From Actinomyces sp. 432 (lineage in GTDB: Bacteria; Actinomycetota; Actinomycetes; Actinomycetales; Actinomycetaceae): 64,000 nt of DNA. Under the pieces are notes generated by a model, which saw nothing but the letters and a program-made list of their open reading frames with translations, searched no databases and was not told the origin of the DNA. The translations under genes were made by a program, and so were the position numbers. Below, one piece after another: positions 60,413 to 64,000 of the stretch (the first letter of the stretch is position 1; every line of letters starts with the position of its first letter). The stretch spans positions 1,798,001-1,862,000 of the forward strand of contig NZ_CP025249.1 of NCBI RefSeq assembly GCF_009930875.1, in the 5' to 3' direction.

Positions 60413-60468
60413 GGTCCTTACACGTATGGGTCAACGCTGCGGTTGGCAAGTATCAAGGGCGCACGCAG

Positions 60469-60556
60469 GTCGGGGGCGGCGCCCCGGTAGGGTGCGCCGC
60501 CCCCGACCGACGGGCCAGTGGCAGTCGCAGCCGACGCGGGAGTCCGCGTCGGCTGC
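60469..60556 (-). terminator. Two tandem perfect hairpins downstream of wag31
   Basis: The first, next to wag31, has arms 60527-60539 and 60544-60556 (13 bp, loop GAGT). The second has arms 60469-60482 and 60494-60507 (14 bp, 11-nt loop). Both are perfect and very GC-rich. They lie 12-60 bp after the wag31 stop and 57 bp before lspA. No U-tract, so a double rho-independent-like stop is inferred. Confidence 0.65.
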
Positions 60557-60568
60557 AAGCGCCGTCCG

Positions 60569-61168
60569 TCACAAGTTCGGGCTGGCGGACTCGTTGCCGT
60601 CCTCGACGGTGGTGAGCAGGTTCTGCAGGTAGCTCTTCAGGCGCGTCCGGTAGTCGGACTCGAAGCGACGCAGCTCGTCGATCTTGTGCTCCAGCCCCGA
60701 GCGCTCCTTCTCGAGCTGAGCCAGGGTGCGGTTGCGCTGGTCCTCTGCCTCGCGCACGACCTGCTCGCCGGTGGCGCGGGCCTCGGCGATGATGCGCTCG
60801 CCCTCGGCCTTGCCGTTGGCGACGTGCTCGTCGTGCAAGCGCTGGGCCAGCTCGAGCATGCCGGAAGCGGCCGCCGGCTCCTGAGACTCCTCCACGGCCT
60901 GGGCGGGAGCCTGCTCGACGACAGGCTCCACCACCGTGGTCTCCTGCTGCGCAGCGGGAGCCGCCTGCGTTCCCTCGCCCAGCTCCGCCACCCGGGCGTT
61001 GGCAGCCTCCAGCTTGGCCTTGAGATCGGCGTTCTCGGCCTCAAGCTGGCGCATGGCCTCGACGACCTCGTCAAGGAACTCGTCAACCTCGTCCTGCTCG
61101 TATCCCTCGCGGAACTTGGTTGCCTGGAACTTCTTATTGAGGACGTCGTCTGCGGTCAGCAGCGTCAT
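60569..61168 (-). CDS. wag31: Polar growth / cell division protein DivIVA (Wag31)
   Basis: Coiled-coil scaffold at poles and septa. ATG 61168 behind GAGGTG gives 199 residues: MTLLTADDVLNKKFQATKFREGYEQDEVDEFLDEV is the membrane-binding DivIVA N-terminal domain, a Gln/Pro/Ala-rich linker follows (about residues 65-105), then a long coiled coil (RLHDEHVANGKAEGERIIAEARATGEQVV). Intact. It stands in the sepF-yggT-divIVA-lspA order of actinobacteria. Confidence 0.94.
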   Translation of the reverse strand: MTLLTADDVLNKKFQATKFREGYEQDEVDEFLDEVVEAMRQLEAENADLKAKLEAANARVAELGEGTQAAPAAQQETTVVEPVVEQAPAQAVEESQEPAAASGMLELAQRLHDEHVANGKAEGERIIAEARATGEQVVREAEDQRNRTLAQLEKERSGLEHKIDELRRFESDYRTRLKSYLQNLLTTVEDGNESASPNL

Positions 61169-61187
61169 AGTCGTCACCTCGGTGTCG

Positions 61188-61499
61188 TTACGGTAGATGC
61201 CACGAGCACCGGAGGACCGGCGACTCATGCGGACAGATTACCTGAACTCCAGGTTCAGGCCATATTCGGAGGCGCATGTCACGCTCCCGGAGTTGCCCCC
61301 TCCTGCCCCTGAGCCGCGCATTGGCACGCTCCAGGCGCGCGACTTGGGCCTTCGCGGACGCCAACTCGTGCTCGAGACTCCGCATGGCCGCAATAACCTC
61401 GTCAAGGAACTCGTCAACCTCGTCCTGCCCGTATCCTTCACGGAACCGTGTGGTTGGCAGCTTCCTGTTCAAGATGTCATCCGATGTCAGCGGCGTCAT
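61188..61499 (-). CDS. Truncated DivIVA-domain protein (tandem duplicate)
   Basis: A 103-residue ORF. MTPLTSDDILNRKLPTTRFREGYGQDEVDEFLDEVIAAMRSLE is clearly homologous to the N-terminus of Wag31, ending 19 bp before the Wag31 start. After about 70 residues the similarity stops, and an unrelated tail follows (ERDMRLRIWPEPGVQVICPHES). It has its own good RBS (GAGGAGA) and start. It keeps the membrane-binding domain and the first coil but lacks the linker and the long coil, so it could act as a dimer partner or be a decaying copy. Confidence 0.75.
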   Translation of the reverse strand: MTPLTSDDILNRKLPTTRFREGYGQDEVDEFLDEVIAAMRSLEHELASAKAQVARLERANARLRGRRGQLRERDMRLRIWPEPGVQVICPHESPVLRCSWHLP

Positions 61500-61746
61500 G
61501 GTGATCTCCTCAGCGTCGTGGGGTGAGTCGTATCGCGAGCCGCACGAGCGCCGGAGAACCCGGACTCGTGCCGTCGAGAACGCTCGTCTCCTGATGCGAG
61601 TAAAACCGGAAGGGACTGGTCACGCACCGCATTGCCTCGGCTCCGCAGGACGGACCGCGCGTCACGCTACCATCACATGCCGTGCCGCGGCATGCATTCG
61701 GGCTGACCTCATACCGATTGTCCGGTCCGGCGGCACGCGTGAACCG

Positions 61747-62034
61747 TCACACCAGCAGCAGGAGCAGGCGCCGGACAATGACGATCCCGAACCACAGGAC
61801 CAGGAAGCTCAGATCGACGCCGACCGCGCCTAGGCGCAGCATCGGCATGAAGCGGCGGATTTGACGCAGCGGCGGATCAGTCAGCCCGTAGACGACGTTG
61901 GCCAGCACGAGTACGACGCCGCTGGGACGCCAGTTCCGGGCAAACAGCTGGATCCAGTCCAGCACTACCCTTGTCAGCAGGACCAGAACATACAGATCGA
62001 GCAGGCTGCGCAGAATTGAAACGAGTGCCAGCAC
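61747..62034 (-). CDS. YggT-family membrane protein
   Basis: A 95-residue protein with two membrane-embedded regions: SILRSLLDLYVLVLLTRVVLDWI and VDLSFLVLWFGIVIVRRLLLLL, with YGLTDPPLRQIRRFMP between, the YggT pattern. It lies 12 bp after sepF, as in many Gram-positive division clusters. The 247 bp between it and the mini-DivIVA gene contain nothing I recognise. Confidence 0.93.
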   Translation of the reverse strand: MLALVSILRSLLDLYVLVLLTRVVLDWIQLFARNWRPSGVVLVLANVVYGLTDPPLRQIRRFMPMLRLGAVGVDLSFLVLWFGIVIVRRLLLLLV

Positions 62035-62046
62035 CAGGCCCTCGGT

Positions 62047-62520
62047 TCAGCTCTGGTTGAAGAAGCGACCGTGAGCGTCCTCCGAGCCCTCGCCGTCGTC
62101 GATCTCAACCGAAGTCGGGGTCAGCAGGAAGACGCGGGGGGTGACTCGCTCGATGGCGCCGTGCAGGCCGAATACCAGGCCGGCAGCGAAGTCAACCATG
62201 CGGCGGGCGTCGGACTCGCTCATATTGGTGAGGTTGATGATTACCGGAACCCCGTCACGGAAGGCCTCCCCGATCACGCGGGCCTCGTTGTAGGTGGAGG
62301 GGTGTACCGTCACGATCCGGCGCAGGTCCGGGGCCTCGGCCGGTGCGGGCACCTCCTCGAAGGGGGCGTCGTAGACCTTGCCCTCATCTTCGCGATCGGC
62401 ATACTCGCCGACCAGGTCCTGAGTGAAATCGGTGGGGACGGCCTCGGGGGCGTCTGCGAAGTCATCGTCAGTCGGCTCTGAATAGCCGAGGAAGTTGGTC
62501 ATCTTGCGCAGTGCGCTCAT
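62047..62520 (-). CDS. sepF: Cell division protein SepF
   Basis: Anchors FtsZ to the membrane. The 157-residue product has the N-terminal amphipathic start [13 protein letters not shown], an acidic linker, and the SepF core: [49 protein letters not shown]. The frame is intact. The 172 bp upstream to pgeF should hold a promoter; no gene for YggS is present between pgeF and sepF, although many actinobacteria have one there. Confidence 0.95.
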   Translation of the reverse strand: MSALRKMTNFLGYSEPTDDDFADAPEAVPTDFTQDLVGEYADREDEGKVYDAPFEEVPAPAEAPDLRRIVTVHPSTYNEARVIGEAFRDGVPVIINLTNMSESDARRMVDFAAGLVFGLHGAIERVTPRVFLLTPTSVEIDDGEGSEDAHGRFFNQS

Positions 62521-62692
62521 GGGGTGCTCCTTATCCGTCCGGTCCCTGCGATCCGGATGTGGCTGACGGTATCGGGCGCAAGCACTCCTGCCGCTGATTC
62601 GCCGCGGCGTGTCACCGAACGCGCCGGGTGCGTTATGCCAGTACTCGCAGGGTCGCCCAGATCACTCACTCGGGCCGCGGGCGCGGAGTGCC

Positions 62693-63493
62693 TTAGGGCG
62701 CCGGCACGACCACACCCGCCTGCCGCCCGGTGACGCCGTCGCGGCGGTAGGAGTACAGTCCTGGCTCCTCATAGGTGCACCGATCGACCCTGGTGATGCC
62801 TCCCACCCCGGCACGCTCCAGCTGGGCGCAGACCCCTGCAGCCAGGTCTATGCCGGGAGTGCCCCATCGCGTAACCGCATGGCAGGCGGGCTCCACCGCC
62901 GTCGCCTCGAGTCGCAACTGCTCAGGGATCTCGTAGCAGGCGCCGCAGATCGCCGGCCCCACCGCGGCGCAGATACCGGTGGGATCCACGCCGAGGTCCC
63001 CGAATGCCGCCAACACGGCCGGGACTATGCCCATCAGCAGGCCACGACGGCCGGCGTGGACAGCTGCCACCACGGCTCCGTCAGCGCCGGCCAGTAGCAC
63101 CGGCACGCAGTCCGCCACGAGCACCGCCGCAGCCGCCGCCGACGCCGGGGCGCGTGCGTCAAGCAGCAGCGCATCGGCGGTGGGCGCAGCACCCGCATCC
63201 GCGGCCGCAACGCCGGTGGAGTGCACCTGATTCATCCACGCAATGCCCGTGCGGTCACAACCGGAGGCAGAGCCGGTCGCATCCGGGGCAAGACCAATCG
63301 CCTGCGCGAGCCGATCCCGGTGGTCAGCAACCCGCGCCGTGTCATCGCCTACGTGGACGGCGAGGTTGAAGCCCGCGTACGGGCCGCCGTCCGAATCAGG
63401 CCCATCCGGCGCCGTGCGGGTGGTGAAGTAGCCGCGCGCGCCGGCCCCCAGGTCGGCTGGGATCAGGGCCGGGGAGCACACCTGCCCACCCAC
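62693..63493 (-). CDS. pgeF: Multicopper-type purine nucleoside phosphorylase / laccase-domain protein (YfiH family)
   Basis: A 266-residue protein of the YfiH family. GYFTTR at the start, a catalytic zinc site made by WMNQVHSTGV (His), LVADCVPVLLAG (Cys) and AAVHAGRRGLLMG (His), and VGPAICGACYEIPEQL. It lies 3 bp downstream of ftsZ, its usual place. Members are reported to act on purine nucleosides or as peptidoglycan-editing factors. Confidence 0.92.
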   Translation of the reverse strand: MGGQVCSPALIPADLGAGARGYFTTRTAPDGPDSDGGPYAGFNLAVHVGDDTARVADHRDRLAQAIGLAPDATGSASGCDRTGIAWMNQVHSTGVAAADAGAAPTADALLLDARAPASAAAAAVLVADCVPVLLAGADGAVVAAVHAGRRGLLMGIVPAVLAAFGDLGVDPTGICAAVGPAICGACYEIPEQLRLEATAVEPACHAVTRWGTPGIDLAAGVCAQLERAGVGGITRVDRCTYEEPGLYSYRRDGVTGRQAGVVVPAP

Positions 63494-63496
63494 TGG

Positions 63497-64000
63497 TCAG
63501 CGCAGGAAGTCGGGCAGGTCGATGTCATCCTTCTCAGCGTCGACGCCGATTACGCGGGGGACAGCCAGTTCGGGCTCAGCCTCCGGCACGGACTCATCCA
63601 CGTAGCTCGGCACCTCGGCCGTGACCGGCGCCGCTACCGCGGGCACGGGGCGCGTGACTGGGTTCTCAGCTGCGTGCGCACCGCGGGTCGGGGCAGCAGG
63701 AGCGGCGGCTCGCGCCGACCCCGCGGAGGAAGCCGCCCGCGCCAGGCCGGCCCCGCTCGACTCGGCGCGGGGCTCGACGGCGGGGTCCTCGTCAAAGCCC
63801 GCGGCAATGACGGTGACCCGCACCTCGTCGCCCAGGGCGCCGTCCACCACGTTGCCGAAGATGATGTTCGCCTCGGGGTGAACGGCCTCGCGGACGAGGT
63901 TGGCCGCCTCGGAGATCTCGAACAGGCCCAGATCGCTGCCGCCCTGGAAGAACAGCAGTACGCCGTGGGCGCCGTCGATGGAGGACTCCAGCAGCGGGGA
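63497..64000 (-). CDS. ftsZ: Cell division protein FtsZ, C-terminal part (cut by window edge)
   Basis: Tubulin-like division ring protein. Visible on the minus strand are the end of the GTPase C-terminal domain (SDLGLFEISEAANLVREAV, PEANIIFGNVVDGALGDEVRVTVIAAGFD), a variable Ala/Pro-rich linker of about 90 residues, and the conserved tail DDIDLPDFLR that binds SepF and other partners. The N-terminal GTP-binding half lies beyond the right edge. The stop is 3 bp before pgeF. Confidence 0.96.
   Translation of the reverse strand, partial: SPLLESSIDGAHGVLLFFQGGSDLGLFEISEAANLVREAVHPEANIIFGNVVDGALGDEVRVTVIAAGFDEDPAVEPRAESSGAGLARAASSAGSARAAAPAAPTRGAHAAENPVTRPVPAVAAPVTAEVPSYVDESVPEAEPELAVPRVIGVDAEKDDIDLPDFLR

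Overview
The window is about 64 kb of high-GC actinobacterial chromosome, most likely Actinomyces or a close relative. This rests on the argCJBDRG order, a bifunctional PriA-type HisA, a gluABCD-type uptake operon, inositol-1-phosphate synthase, and the ftsZ-pgeF-sepF-yggT-wag31-lspA-rluD-dnaE order. Gene density is high, and start/stop overlaps of 4 bp (ATGA or GTGA) are the rule inside operons. No rRNA gene, tRNA gene or CRISPR array was found.

Layout, left to right. 1-6100: arginine operon (argC-J-B-D-R-G, minus strand, no argF) with a candidate ARG box before argC, then a flavodoxin-like gene. 6179-9925: pheS-pheT. 10082-15355: accessory genes: a MerR-controlled ABC exporter, a MarR regulator divergent from a small membrane protein, and a Phd-VapC toxin-antitoxin pair. 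15505-17218: ino1, then remnants of a TetR gene and a DoxX-like gene and a 121-bp inverted-repeat element. 17219-20666: glutamate-type ABC importer. 20667-23399: a mobile region with an unidentified ORF remnant, an IS3-family element, and a toxin fragment resembling Ntox15 (HxxD) nucleases cut off at the IS edge. 23555-27174: TrmH/SpoU methylase, rplT-rpmI-infC (infC apparently starting on ATC) and an SseB-like protein. 27171-31275: hisC-B-x-H-A. 31321-35735: Na+/H+ antiporter, MetE-like methyltransferase, and an OmpA-like protein paired with a Tat lipoprotein. 35944-38235: RecQ-phosphoribosyltransferase fusion. 38269-45429: a compact six-gene operon for a surface polysaccharide (small membrane protein, family-2 glycosyltransferase, jelly-roll protein, UDP-GlcNAc 2-epimerase, DUF2334 deacetylase-like protein, clan-A glycosidase). 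45661-50334: hisD, a family 3 glycosidase, and a hypothetical gene. 50483-54469: an FGGY sugar kinase with a LacI-like operator, a small S4 protein, and an AbiEi/PD-(D/E)XK-like protein flanked by two copies of a hairpin repeat. 54553-64000: dnaE and the cell-division cluster up to the 3' part of ftsZ, with a second, truncated DivIVA just upstream of wag31.

Reading frames are broken at 14 places in ten conserved genes. Thirteen fit loss of one G or C at a G/C run of two to five bases, including in the essential pheT gene. I read these mainly as sequencing or assembly errors rather than decay, so the affected genes are annotated as single CDS spanning the break.

The most interesting material is the polysaccharide operon (candidate ManNAc- or GlcNAc-based exopolysaccharide with its own deacetylase and glycosidase), the IS-truncated polymorphic toxin, the mini-DivIVA, the paired hairpin repeats and the 34-bp palindrome over the antiporter start codon.
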